A stretch of 64,000 bases of DNA, from contig CAZOPV010000005.1 in assembly GCA_964582085.1 (NCBI GenBank), positions 1 to 64,000 of the forward strand, written 5' to 3'. This document shows, piece by piece, positions 44,683-53,728 of the stretch. This stretch comes from JADGNF01 sp964582085. GTDB taxonomy: Archaea > Thermoproteota > Bathyarchaeia > Bathyarchaeales > Bathycorpusculaceae. Within the stretch, counting starts at the first letter, position 1, and each line of letters opens with the position of its first letter. Under the pieces are notes generated by a model. That model searched no databases and had not been told where the DNA came from. It worked only from the letters and a program-made list of their open reading frames with translations. Position numbers and translations under genes: made by a program.

Positions 44683-45588
44683 ATGAACTCCAAATGGATT
44701 GTGATTTTTATTATTTCTATGTTGGTTACGCCAGTTTTTGTAATCAGGAGTCCTTTTGCTGGAGCCCAACATGTGCAGCGTGCCACGCCCGATGTTTTTG
44801 TAGGGATTGATATAGCCTACAATAATTATACGGAAATCAAAAGTTTAATCGACGAAGTCAACGCCTATACGAATCTACTAATCATTGGATGTACAGCAAT
44901 AACATACAATCAAACATTACTAAACGAAATATGCGAGTATCTACACGAGAAGAACATGTCGTTTATTATCTATCGAGACTGGCTACGCCGAAACAGCACA
45001 GAATGGTTTTCCTTCTGGGTTGAAAACGCAAAAACACGCTGGGGAGACAAATTTTTGGGATTCTACTACAGCGATGAACTTGGAGGAAAACAACTTGACC
45101 GCCACGAGCATTTAACTGTCAACCAAGCTGTTGACGCACATGATGCTGCAGAACAATTCACTGAAACAGTGAGCAGTCAGTTAAGACGCTTTAAATTAAC
45201 CTATAACAGCTCAACATCTATACCGTTGTTAACTTCTGATTATGCGCTTTACTGGTTTGACTACAAAGCAGGATACGATACGGTTTTGGCGGAATTTGGC
45301 TGGAACTACAGTAGGCAACTGAATGTGGCTCTTTGTCGTGGAGCCGCCAACCTACAAAACAAAGAGTGGGGAGTCATGATAACTTGGACCTACACCAAGC
45401 CGCCCTATATCGAGGGGGGTAAAGAATTATACGAAGACATGGTTTTTGCGTATGATAACGGCGCTAAATATATAGTAATTTTTGATGCAAACGAAGAATA
45501 CACAGCAGGGATACTAAGGGAAGAACACCTACAGGCGATAAAACAGTTCTGGCAATACGTCCGAGAAAAACCAAAAAAAGCACTATAA
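44683..45588 (+). CDS. secreted TIM-barrel-like protein, first part (zero frame)
   Basis: 301 residues. Signal peptide at residues 3-28 (WIVIFIISMLVTPVFV), then strand/helix alternation: VFVGIDIAYNNYTEIKSLID, LLIIGCTAITYN, MSFIIYRDWLRR, FLGFYYSDELGGKQ and VLAEFGWNYS. A strand ending in acidic residues (YYSDELGG, and KYIVIFDANEEY) suggests a glycoside-hydrolase-like barrel. The zero frame stops after KPKKAL, but the -1 frame after the A7 run at 45573-45579 continues the barrel and a membrane anchor (next entry). A TATA box lies 24 bases upstream. The family is not identified. Confidence 0.6.
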   Translation: MNSKWIVIFIISMLVTPVFVIRSPFAGAQHVQRATPDVFVGIDIAYNNYTEIKSLIDEVNAYTNLLIIGCTAITYNQTLLNEICEYLHEKNMSFIIYRDWLRRNSTEWFSFWVENAKTRWGDKFLGFYYSDELGGKQLDRHEHLTVNQAVDAHDAAEQFTETVSSQLRRFKLTYNSSTSIPLLTSDYALYWFDYKAGYDTVLAEFGWNYSRQLNVALCRGAANLQNKEWGVMITWTYTKPPYIEGGKELYEDMVFAYDNGAKYIVIFDANEEYTAGILREEHLQAIKQFWQYVREKPKKAL

Positions 45589-45608
45589 CGGATGGAGTAG
45601 CGTTTGCT

Positions 45609-46052
45609 TTGCCTAAAGACTACGCATATGGCTTTCGAGGACCAAACGACAAAATATGGGGACTGCGGGAAGCCAACCAATTTTCCTTAGAACTCAGCAT
45701 ACACACCGACTACTTACTGAAAAAGTATGGAACAAAACTGGACATAATCTACGAAGATGGATTACAAGAGAACAAAAGCTACAGTTACAGCAAAATTATT
45801 TATTGGAGTGAACTTGGTTTGCCACAGTATCCATACCCTTCTCCTTCAACCACACCAAGACAAATAACAACATCAACTCCTTTGCCAACGCAAACTCAGC
45901 CCAATGACTCACCTGCACGAATAGATACAATGATGCCACTCGAAGACCACAGCCTTTTGATGGCTACCACAGTCATCGTTTGCGCTACCGCTTTAGCACT
46001 ATGGGTGGTACTTAGAAGAAAAAGCAGGAACCATAAGTGGCAGCTTTTTTAG
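45609..46052 (+). CDS. C-terminal part and membrane anchor of the TIM-barrel protein (-1 frame)
   Basis: The frame is continuous from the A7 run at 45573 (STITDGVAFALPKDYAYGF) and completes the barrel with IHTDYLLKKYGTKLDIIYED. A Pro/Thr/Ser-rich spacer (PYPSPSTTPRQITTSTPLPT) and a TM helix with RRKSRNHK follow. No ribosome site precedes the TTG at 45609, so it is not a separate gene. The zero-frame stop would give a secreted form; frameshifting would give an anchored one. Slippery site, sequence error or mutation are alternatives. Confidence 0.5.
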   Translation: MPKDYAYGFRGPNDKIWGLREANQFSLELSIHTDYLLKKYGTKLDIIYEDGLQENKSYSYSKIIYWSELGLPQYPYPSPSTTPRQITTSTPLPTQTQPNDSPARIDTMMPLEDHSLLMATTVIVCATALALWVVLRRKSRNHKWQLF

Positions 46053-46096
46053 CTACAAAAGGCACATCAAAATGAACAAACAAGGAGAAGATAATT

Positions 46097-46972
46097 TTGG
46101 CTGACTACCCACGTTTTGGGCCTTCAGGTGTCCCGCCCATCTTCAGACTCATGGGAGCAAAACTGGCGGACGTACCAAGACTTTTAAAAGTTGAGGGACT
46201 GGACGCTTTCGAGTATGAGGCAGTTAGGTGGGGACAATCACCACAGATCAAACGTGAAGACGCACAAGCTCTAAGGGCGGCGGCAAAGAAAAACGATGTC
46301 TTACTTAGCCTACATGGATCCTACTTCATAAATCTATCAGGGGAGCAAACAGTAGTTGAAGCAAGCAAGAGACGGTTAATTGCATGTGCAACAGCCGCGG
46401 AGTGGATGGGCGCGTATGTTGTGGTTTTCCACTCAGGCTTCTACGGGCACAACAGTAAAACTGAAACATACAAGAAAATAGTGGACGCCATTCGTGATGT
46501 CATCAAAACCCTCAATGCCAACGGCATCGAAAAAGTGAAGTTGGGCCCTGAAACAATGGGTAGACATAGCCAATTTGGCAGCTTAGATGAAATACTGAGC
46601 ATTTGTCAAGAAATCGAGCGTACCCAACTCGTCATTGACTGGTCGCATCTACACGCACGAACAGGTGGTGGACTCCGAACGGTGGAAGACTTCCGCAACA
46701 CCGCAGTCAAAGTTGAAGAAAAACTTGGCACAGAAGCCATGCGCAACATGCATTGCCATTTCAGCAAAATCGAATACACCTATAAAGTGGGAGAGCTCCG
46801 CCACCACATATTAGACGCGGTAGAATTTGGACCTGACTTTGAGAAACTGGCTGAAGTCATCATTGATTTGGGAATGCGCCCATGCATAATTTGTGAAACC
46901 CCCATTTTGGATGTGGATGCCAAAAAAATGCAAGAAATACTCAGAAAAACCACAAAGAACCGAAGGGACTAA
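46097..46972 (+). CDS. nfo: endonuclease IV (apurinic/apyrimidinic endonuclease)
   Basis: 291 residues from TTG 46097 with AAGGAGAAG about ten bases upstream. TIM-barrel AP endonuclease family 2: FEYEAVRWG, LLSLHGSYFINLS (His ligand), VVFHSGFYG, KLGPETMGRHSQFG (Glu), VIDWSHLHARTGG (Asp/His), MHCHFSKIEY and PCIICETP (Glu) provide the trinuclear zinc ligands. Cuts 5' of abasic sites in base-excision repair. Single gene. Confidence 0.9.
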   Translation: MADYPRFGPSGVPPIFRLMGAKLADVPRLLKVEGLDAFEYEAVRWGQSPQIKREDAQALRAAAKKNDVLLSLHGSYFINLSGEQTVVEASKRRLIACATAAEWMGAYVVVFHSGFYGHNSKTETYKKIVDAIRDVIKTLNANGIEKVKLGPETMGRHSQFGSLDEILSICQEIERTQLVIDWSHLHARTGGGLRTVEDFRNTAVKVEEKLGTEAMRNMHCHFSKIEYTYKVGELRHHILDAVEFGPDFEKLAEVIIDLGMRPCIICETPILDVDAKKMQEILRKTTKNRRD

Positions 46973-47062
46973 AAGATTGTTTCATATTTAGAGCCTAAAT
47001 TTGAGTAAATTAAAAAAATATTTTAGAGAAAATATACGGAAATCTAAAAGAAAAAAGCCGGT

Positions 47063-47866
47063 TTAATAGGCGTAGACTCTGCCGTAGGGTCTATGAGAGT
47101 AAGGCACTATCTTCATGAAGTTTTTGCTTAATACTTCGTCAAAGTCGGCTTTGAAATAGCTGCAGAACTCTCTCACCAGACCCTCTATAATAAGAAGGTC
47201 TCCCTTGTCTACTTCGGTAATCTTAACTTCTTTTCCCAAATGTGTAACGTTGCCACGAACGTAAATTACACCTGCATGCATACCTGTGCCTACGAACCGT
47301 GACTTGTGCTGTTCTCCATTTTTGAGGGTTAAGCCTAGCACAATCAATACGCCTCCTGCCATGTATTCGCCCAAGAAGTCCATTGCGGTTCCACCCACCA
47401 CTAAGTAAGGTTTCTTGTCCATGTATTCTTTCATGTGTATACCGGCCCTGGCGCCTATGTCGTCCCGTATGAAAACTTTGCCCCCGCGCATACCGTAACC
47501 TGTGATGTCGCCTGCTCTGCCATGAACCACAATTTTGCCTTCGTTCATTGTGTTTGCTATACAGTCTTGGGCGTTGCCGTGCACTGTTATGTGTGGACCG
47601 TTCATTAAAGCCGCTAGGTCATTTCCTGGTGTGCCGTAAATGTCGATTGACATGTTAGTTTTCAAGTTGGTTCCGATGTATCGTTGACCGTAAACGCCAT
47701 GTAACTCCACTTTTTCTGCACCATAACTGTCAAGCGTCCGTAGTAGGGAGTTTAGTTCTCTGTAGTGCAAGTCTTCAGCGTTTACTCTCCAAACCTTATC
47801 AGTTAAAGTCAAGCGTGAAAGAAGCCTCGAGTCAAGTTCAGCTAACATTTTTTCCTGTGCAACCAT
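47063..47866 (-). CDS. gltB3: glutamate synthase, GXGXG (alpha-3) domain protein
   Basis: 267 residues. A right-handed beta-helix domain with repeated glycine motifs: VELHGVYGQRYIGTNLK, IVHGRAGDITGYGMRGGKVF and AGGVLIVLGL. In bacterial GltB this domain is the C-terminal part; here it is a separate gene, as in Archaeoglobus and methanogens. The 2-base gap to the next gene upstream shows it is the last in a five-gene operon. Likely structural, channelling ammonia. Confidence 0.88.
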   Translation of the reverse strand: MVAQEKMLAELDSRLLSRLTLTDKVWRVNAEDLHYRELNSLLRTLDSYGAEKVELHGVYGQRYIGTNLKTNMSIDIYGTPGNDLAALMNGPHITVHGNAQDCIANTMNEGKIVVHGRAGDITGYGMRGGKVFIRDDIGARAGIHMKEYMDKKPYLVVGGTAMDFLGEYMAGGVLIVLGLTLKNGEQHKSRFVGTGMHAGVIYVRGNVTHLGKEVKITEVDKGDLLIIEGLVREFCSYFKADFDEVLSKNFMKIVPYSHRPYGRVYAY

Positions 47867-47868
47867 CT

Positions 47869-49380
47869 TTATTCACCAGCCATTTTTACACCTAAAATTT
47901 TCAGTTCTGTATCGGTCATGTTTACGCCACGCAGATGTAAACGGTTACCCCGTAAGCTTTCAATTGCGTTTATGCCCATTCCGCCCATTATTTCTTTGAT
48001 TTCCATGCTCCAGCCTCTTAGCAGATTCACCAGCCGCTCCGCGCCAATCTCAGGGTTAATTCTTTTGCTAATCCACGGATCACTGGTAGCGATGCCCCAT
48101 GGACATTTACCCGTGTAACACCTCTGGCAGACTGTGCAACCCAATGCAATCAAGGCTGCGGTAGCAATGTAAACAGCGTCAGCACCCAAAGCTATGGCTT
48201 TAACGATATCACCGCTGCTTCGGAAACCACCAGCCGCTACAATTGAAGCTTTGTTACGTATGCCTTCATCACGCAATCGTTGATCCACGCTAGCTATGGC
48301 TAATTCAATGGGTATTCCTACGTTGTCACGAATAACTTTTGGGGCAGCGCCCGTAGAACCACGAACACCGTCCAAAGCGATGATATCGGCTCCTGCCCTA
48401 ACTATCCCACTTGCAATCGCTGCGACGTTGTGGACAGCCGCAATTTTAACCGAAACAGGCTTAGTGTAATTCGTTGCTTCTTTCAGAGCGTAAATCAGTT
48501 GCCTCAGATCCTCAATTGAGTAGATATCGTGTTGAGGGGCAGGAGACAAAGCGTCGGTACCAACAGGAATCATACGTGTACGTGCAATATCTTCAGTAAC
48601 TTTTTCGCCTGGGAGGTGCCCACCAATACCAGGTTTTGCGCCTTGACCGATTTTAATTTCTATGGCAGCACCTGCATTTAGATAATTGGAGTGAACCCCG
48701 AAGCGGCCTGAAGCCACTTGAACGATGGCATTCTCTCCATATTTGTACAGTCGTGAGTCTAAACCGCCCTCACCTGTGTTAAAATAGGTACCAGACCTCG
48801 TTGCAGCACGAGCCAAAGACTCGTGGACATTCAAGCTGATTGCGCCATAGGACATAGCGGAAAACATTATTGGAGTTTCCAGCGTCAGTTGTGGCGCAAG
48901 CTTAGTTTTTAGTTCTATGTCTCCGTCTTCAAACTCTATTTCCAGAGCGTCAGCTTTTGCGCCAAGGTAAGTTCGGAGCTCCATAGGTTCACGCAGGGGA
49001 TCAATGGAAGGATTGGTAACTTGGCTGGCATTAAGCAACAACCTTTCCCAGTAAGTCAGGTGAGGTTTGTCTGCACCCATACCTGTTAGGAGAACACCAC
49101 CTGTTTCAGCTTGTTTTTTGATGTCCTTTATGATTTCAGAAGACCAGTTAGCATTGTCACGAAAAGGACCAGGATTCTTCTTTATGCTCAGAGCATGCGT
49201 AGGGCACATAGTTACGCAGCGTTGACAGTTAACGCAGTTTTCGTCTTTGCTTCGTATGACGTCGTCTTGGGCATCGTAGCTGTGCGTCTCGTAAGTGCAC
49301 TGGTTTACGCAAACTTTGCAACGAATACATTTCTCTTCGTCACGTTCCACTATAAATTCTGATGGTAAATAACTCTTCAC
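47869..49380 (-). CDS. gltB2: glutamate synthase FMN domain with two ferredoxin clusters
   Basis: 503 residues. Residues 10-70 hold two 4Fe-4S ferredoxin motifs (CIRCKVCVNQC, CVNCQRCVTMC). The FMN-binding TIM barrel follows: FSAMSYGAISLNVHESLARA, GEGGLDSR, KIGQGAKPGIGGHLPG, VSVKIAAVHNVAAIA, DGVRGSTGAAPK and a Cys cluster CTVCQRCYTGKCPWG for the 3Fe-4S. This is the catalytic part that converts 2-oxoglutarate with ammonia to glutamate. Archaeal-type split subunit. Confidence 0.93.
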   Translation of the reverse strand: MKSYLPSEFIVERDEEKCIRCKVCVNQCTYETHSYDAQDDVIRSKDENCVNCQRCVTMCPTHALSIKKNPGPFRDNANWSSEIIKDIKKQAETGGVLLTGMGADKPHLTYWERLLLNASQVTNPSIDPLREPMELRTYLGAKADALEIEFEDGDIELKTKLAPQLTLETPIMFSAMSYGAISLNVHESLARAATRSGTYFNTGEGGLDSRLYKYGENAIVQVASGRFGVHSNYLNAGAAIEIKIGQGAKPGIGGHLPGEKVTEDIARTRMIPVGTDALSPAPQHDIYSIEDLRQLIYALKEATNYTKPVSVKIAAVHNVAAIASGIVRAGADIIALDGVRGSTGAAPKVIRDNVGIPIELAIASVDQRLRDEGIRNKASIVAAGGFRSSGDIVKAIALGADAVYIATAALIALGCTVCQRCYTGKCPWGIATSDPWISKRINPEIGAERLVNLLRGWSMEIKEIMGGMGINAIESLRGNRLHLRGVNMTDTELKILGVKMAGE

Positions 49381-49382
49381 GG

Positions 49383-50528
49383 CTACGGCGCCTCCACTTT
49401 AGCTGCGATTTCTGCTAGTTTTTTTTCGCCAACTCTGCCGATGACGGGCTCGCCACCTCGCGGGGCCCAAAGTTTATCCAGCTTAGGCGAAACCAAGCGT
49501 ATAGCGGCTTCTTCAGACGATAAATAAAGCATTTCGCCACGTGTAGCTGCTATCAAAGGACGCAACTTAATTCGGTCAGTTAAACCGATCATCTCGCCAT
49601 GATGTGCAACAATAATGCTGAAAGGCCCATTCATCAACAAGCTCCCATACGTTTGACGTAAAGCTCGGAGGACATCACGGCGCTTTGGCTCAAAACCGTC
49701 AATTTCCGACCAGAAAGAGGCAGCCAAAATCTGCGAAACCACTTCTATGGGTAAGCGCTGACGCCGCATAAGCAAATCAACGGCGTATGCTAACACTTCA
49801 GTGTCGGTTTGTAAGGTGCATTTGTAACCGTACATTTCCAGATATCGGCGATTAATGCCGTAGCTTGACAACTCACCGTTATGTACCACGGTCCAGTCCA
49901 AAATGTTGAATGGGTGCGCACCGCCCCACCAACCAGGCGTATTAGTCGGAAACCTGCCGTGGCAACTCCAAAGGTAACCGTAGTAGTCTTCGAGACAGAA
50001 ATACTCTGCTATGTCTTCAGGGTAACCGACGCCTTTGAAGACACCCATGTCTTTACCACTGGAAAACACAAATGCTTTACCAGTTTCGGTGTTTATACGC
50101 ATAACCGCCTGTATGACCCATTCGTCTTCGGATAGGTTTTTAGGTCTACGTTTTTTGGGCTCAACAAAGTAACGCCACATCAGTGGGGGATCAACGACGT
50201 TGGCGACTTTGGTTTGCATTTCTTCATCGTAGATTATATTAAAACACGAAGCCAGTACCCTGTCGGTTTTCTCCTTTGCATCTTTACTTAGGTACATTAT
50301 ATGTAAAGCGTAATAGTCTTTAAAATCAGGATATATGCCATAAACTGCAAAGCCGCCACCTAAGCCGTTGCTGCGGTCGTGCATGTTTGAGATGGCTTTA
50401 ACAGGAGCCTCTGAGTTGAACCGTTTACCGCCGAGGCTCATCACGCCAAATATAGAGCAACCTGCAAAATCTTTGTCTTGGTTGAAAGGGCTTATGATTT
50501 TGTGGTCAAGTTCGTTCACATTATCCAC
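49383..50528 (-). CDS. gltB1: glutamate synthase, class II glutamine amidotransferase subunit
   Basis: 381 residues. The glutaminase nucleophile is Cys24 in FAGCSIFGVMSLGG, which is preceded by 23 residues that would have to be removed for an N-terminal Cys, as in bacterial GltB. CHGRFPTNTPGWWGGAHPF (Arg, Thr), VVHNGELSSYGINRRYLEM and LQTDTEVLAYAVD complete the site. It supplies ammonia to the FMN subunit. Overlaps the flavoprotein gene by eight bases. Confidence 0.88.
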   Translation of the reverse strand: MDNVNELDHKIISPFNQDKDFAGCSIFGVMSLGGKRFNSEAPVKAISNMHDRSNGLGGGFAVYGIYPDFKDYYALHIMYLSKDAKEKTDRVLASCFNIIYDEEMQTKVANVVDPPLMWRYFVEPKKRRPKNLSEDEWVIQAVMRINTETGKAFVFSSGKDMGVFKGVGYPEDIAEYFCLEDYYGYLWSCHGRFPTNTPGWWGGAHPFNILDWTVVHNGELSSYGINRRYLEMYGYKCTLQTDTEVLAYAVDLLMRRQRLPIEVVSQILAASFWSEIDGFEPKRRDVLRALRQTYGSLLMNGPFSIIVAHHGEMIGLTDRIKLRPLIAATRGEMLYLSSEEAAIRLVSPKLDKLWAPRGGEPVIGRVGEKKLAEIAAKVEAP

Positions 50529-51801
50529 CTATGTTCATATCTTTTCTTATTGTTTCAGGCAAGGTGGCAAGACTGAAGGCTTCACTAAGTAGGGCTTGCT
50601 TGAAATTTTTCACGTTAATCTTGTTTTTAATGAGGTAAAAGAAGATGCCTGCCTTTTCGATGTCGGTCACAAAAGTCATCCCCACGATTACGTTGTCTTT
50701 GAGCACAAGTTTCTTGTAAACCTTCGTCTCAGCAGAGTGTGTACATAGTACTTCAAAGGCGGTTGCGTCTTTTGGGTTAGCTAAACCTATAGAAACAATA
50801 GGTATACCGAAGTATTTGAGGGAACTCATATTGGTGCCACCTGGGTATTCAGTTTTTTTGCCCGCCATGTTGTAGCCCGCGACTTTACCTTCCAAAACTG
50901 CAAGAGGCCACAGAGGTAGCAATCGGTTCTGGTTTAAAACGAAATCGTAGACTTCTGCAACATCGCCGCCGGCGTAAACATCAGGAACCGTAGTTTGCAT
51001 ATATTTGTCTACAAGTATACCCCGGTTTGTCTTGATAGCGGTACCAACAACAAGTTCAGTGCGGGGGATGACACCGATGGCAATTATAACACAATCGCAA
51101 GACACTCGGTGGTTGTTAGTCAACAACACTCCACCGACAATGTTGGGATTTTCGGTTTTGCCAATTATACTTTTCACTGATTGACCTGTGATTATTGTGA
51201 CGCCTGCATCTTGGATTATAGCCGCAACTAAGTCGGAGGCGGTGGGGTCAAGAATAAGACTTAGGATTTTGTCTTGTAACTCCACCAGAGTTACTTGTAA
51301 GCCACGGTTGGTGAGTGCCTCAGTAATACTTATGCCGATTAATCCTGCACCGATGACAACGGCTGTTTTAGCCTGCATAGCTTCGATTTTTTCGACTAAT
51401 CTTTCAGCATCACGCAAGCTGGTGAATGTGAAAACTCCGTCCTTATCTAAACCATCCATTTTGGGCACAAAAGGTTTACCGCCAGTTGCAATGAGAAGCT
51501 TCTCATAGGCGATTTTAGCGTCATTTTCCAAAGTAACGAATTTTTTGGTGGTATCCAATTTGACGGCCCGTTGTCCAATTAATATTTCAACTGAATACTT
51601 CGCCCAAAATTTGTCATCATGGGTTTTCATTTTCCCCAAGTCTGCTTTACCGCTTACAAAATCGGAAATCATAGGACGAGAGTAGGGCGTGCAGGTCTCT
51701 TCAGATATGACAGTAATTGTACCTACTGGGTCCACTTCCCGTATAGCCTCAACCGCGCCTGTACCTGCCGCACAAGCCCCGACTATAACATATTTGGACA
51801 C
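50521..51801 (-). CDS. FAD/NAD(P)-disulfide-type oxidoreductase of the glutamate synthase operon
   Basis: 426 residues. KYVIVGACAAGTGAVEAIRE is the FAD-binding start, TAVVIGAGLIGISITEAL the NAD(P)-binding Rossmann motif, and YAGGDVAEVYDF the FAD ribityl site. No redox-active Cys pair, as in NADH oxidase/rubredoxin-reductase-like proteins. It likely feeds electrons via the ferredoxin to the FMN subunit. Shares the ATG/stop base with the ferredoxin gene (one-base overlap). Confidence 0.85.
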   Translation of the reverse strand: MSKYVIVGACAAGTGAVEAIREVDPVGTITVISEETCTPYSRPMISDFVSGKADLGKMKTHDDKFWAKYSVEILIGQRAVKLDTTKKFVTLENDAKIAYEKLLIATGGKPFVPKMDGLDKDGVFTFTSLRDAERLVEKIEAMQAKTAVVIGAGLIGISITEALTNRGLQVTLVELQDKILSLILDPTASDLVAAIIQDAGVTIITGQSVKSIIGKTENPNIVGGVLLTNNHRVSCDCVIIAIGVIPRTELVVGTAIKTNRGILVDKYMQTTVPDVYAGGDVAEVYDFVLNQNRLLPLWPLAVLEGKVAGYNMAGKKTEYPGGTNMSSLKYFGIPIVSIGLANPKDATAFEVLCTHSAETKVYKKLVLKDNVIVGMTFVTDIEKAGIFFYLIKNKINVKNFKQALLSEAFSLATLPETIRKDMNIGG

Positions 51802-52244
51802 TATACTGTGCCCTCCTTACATTCTAAAGCGCCATTGGGGCAACTGGCAACACACGCTGGTATAGCCAGATCGGCGCAGGCGTCACATTTTGCTACTATT
51901 TTACCTGAAATGTCTGCTTTTATCGCGCCATATGGACAAACCATTATACAAGTCCAGCACCCGATACATTTGTCAGGGTTATGTTTGACAAGACCGGTTT
52001 TTTCATCTCGTTTCATTGCTCCTGTTAAGCAAGCTACTGCACAAGGAGCAGTATCGCAGTGTCTGCACTGTATTGCAAAGGATATTGGTTTATTCATTTC
52101 TAAACGTACACGGCTTATAGGTCTGGGGTATTCGCGGTTATAGGCTTTAACAGGGTCTTTTGATTTAGAGTGTTGTACAATGCAACCTACTTCGCATAAT
52201 CCACAACCCATACAGTGCACTTGTTTTGCGACAATTCTTCTCAT
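51801..52244 (-). CDS. multi-cluster 4Fe-4S ferredoxin (CooF/HycB-like)
   Basis: 147 residues with four cluster motifs: CMGCGLCEVGC (residues 11-21), CRHCDTAPCAVAC (60-72), CIGCWTCIMVCPYGA (90 onward) and CDACADLAIPACVASCP. Such ferredoxins link flavoproteins with partners. First gene of the glutamate synthase operon; a similar order occurs in other archaea. Its own promoter is in the divergent region shared with the AbrB-PhoU regulator. Confidence 0.88.
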   Translation of the reverse strand: MRRIVAKQVHCMGCGLCEVGCIVQHSKSKDPVKAYNREYPRPISRVRLEMNKPISFAIQCRHCDTAPCAVACLTGAMKRDEKTGLVKHNPDKCIGCWTCIMVCPYGAIKADISGKIVAKCDACADLAIPACVASCPNGALECKEGTV

Positions 52245-52515
52245 TTTTTTATCCCGTTTTTAGCGCTTATTGTTGGTAAGTATTGAGATGTAAAGTTCTA
52301 CATCCGTTGTACATAAAATTGAACTGCTTACAGTTGTTTGTTTATTTGATTTTGTTTGCAATTTACATGTGTTTACTGACACTTTACTCCCCCAAGTATA
52401 TTTGCAGTCCTTTAGTGGTACATATTTCTATATAACTTTGATGAAAATCATTTATGTGTAAGGGAATGAATTATATATCATATATGAAATATATGTACAA
52501 GTACAAGTGAGGGCC
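52245..52515. promoter_or_regulatory. divergent promoter region with TGTAC-containing repeats
   Basis: Between the ferredoxin and the AbrB-PhoU gene. AATTATATATCA (52469-52480) is a strong TATA box for the plus-strand gene. ATATATGTACAAGTACAAG near 52489-52508, TGTACATAAA near 52309 and GGTACATATTT near 52419 all carry a GTAC core and may be operator copies for one regulator. Regulatory meaning is inferred. Confidence 0.4.
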
Positions 52516-53619
52516 ATGGCAGAAAAAGACTTGGGCTATAGACGAGTCCAATGTACAGGTCGAGGCAGTTATATTATATCCTTACCAAAAGAGTGGGTTA
52601 AGGACATCGGGCTAAAACAAGGCAGTGAGATAGCCTTCAATTTAGAATCAGATTCATCCTTGACATTGATTCCCAGAAAAATTAAAGAAAAAACTGACGG
52701 CGGTAAAGAAGACAAGCTAAAAGAGTACTACATAAGCGTTGATCCTGAAGAAGACATACAGTCCACATTGCGTTTGATCCAAGCATTATACGTCATCAGT
52801 GCCGACGTAATACGAGTACATTTCAAAAAATCACCGAATGCCTCTAAATGTAAGGTTAAAATTAAAAATTTTGCTCGGGATACTTTTCTTGGTTCAGAAG
52901 TCATAGATGAAACAGATGACGAAATTACGTTACAAATTTTAATTAAACATACTGAGTTCCCCATAGAGAAAGCAGTGAGACGTATGGCGATCATTGCACT
53001 TTCAGCCAACAAGGACGCAATTGCAGCACTCAAAAACAAAAGCAAAGAACTGCTCCAAAGCGTGGTAAACGCACATCACGACGTGAACAGATTGGGATTA
53101 TACGTCGTACGCCAGTTAAAGTTTGGCATAGAGCATAACATGTATCGCGAGTTGGGATTTCGAACACCAAAAGAATTTTTGCTGTACAGAATTATAGTGA
53201 ATAACATAAAAGACATAGGCGAAAACGCACTAAATATAATGAATAACTTGGTAACATTCCAAAAACTCATCGACGATCAAGTTCTTTTTATAAAAGAACC
53301 ACTGGATGAAGAAGTTTATTCTCAGTTGCTCAACTTTAACGCGCTTGCACATCAGTTGTTTGAAGATGCCACCAAAGCCATGTTTAAACGTGACTACAAC
53401 GATGCAGAATCGTTAATTCCTAAAAGGCAAAGCTATGTAACTTTGGAGAACGACCTTATTCGTCTTATGAGCAGCAAAAAACTTGACCCCAACATGTCAC
53501 CGATTCTCAGATTAGTGTTGGACAGTTCAAGGCGTATATTAGACTATGCTCAGGATGTTGCGGAATTGACGCTGAACCGAACGGTAGAAGAACTTTGTGC
53601 TTCATTCGCACTGAAGTAA
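52516..53619 (+). CDS. AbrB-PhoU domain phosphate-uptake-type regulator
   Basis: About 367 residues from ATG 52516 (GTG 52507 alternative). Residues 8-55 form an AbrB/SpoVT swapped-hairpin DNA-binding domain (RRVQCTGRGSYIISLPKEWV). The rest carries two PhoU-like three-helix bundles (VVNAHHDVNRLGLYVVRQLK near 180 and later RILDYAQDVAEL). AbrB-PhoU fusions in archaea are thought to control phosphate uptake genes, but no pst genes are close. Given divergence from the glutamate synthase operon, local control of that operon is possible. Confidence 0.82.
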   Translation: MAEKDLGYRRVQCTGRGSYIISLPKEWVKDIGLKQGSEIAFNLESDSSLTLIPRKIKEKTDGGKEDKLKEYYISVDPEEDIQSTLRLIQALYVISADVIRVHFKKSPNASKCKVKIKNFARDTFLGSEVIDETDDEITLQILIKHTEFPIEKAVRRMAIIALSANKDAIAALKNKSKELLQSVVNAHHDVNRLGLYVVRQLKFGIEHNMYRELGFRTPKEFLLYRIIVNNIKDIGENALNIMNNLVTFQKLIDDQVLFIKEPLDEEVYSQLLNFNALAHQLFEDATKAMFKRDYNDAESLIPKRQSYVTLENDLIRLMSSKKLDPNMSPILRLVLDSSRRILDYAQDVAELTLNRTVEELCASFALK

Positions 53620-53728
53620 GGCGGGGCGCTTATAAACTTACAAAGCTACCACGCTCTTAAAAAGAGGTAAAACGTCAGATAAAGTCTAATTTGAGTCTAA
53701 GAATAAAAAAGAAAAGTGGGGGTTGTGT

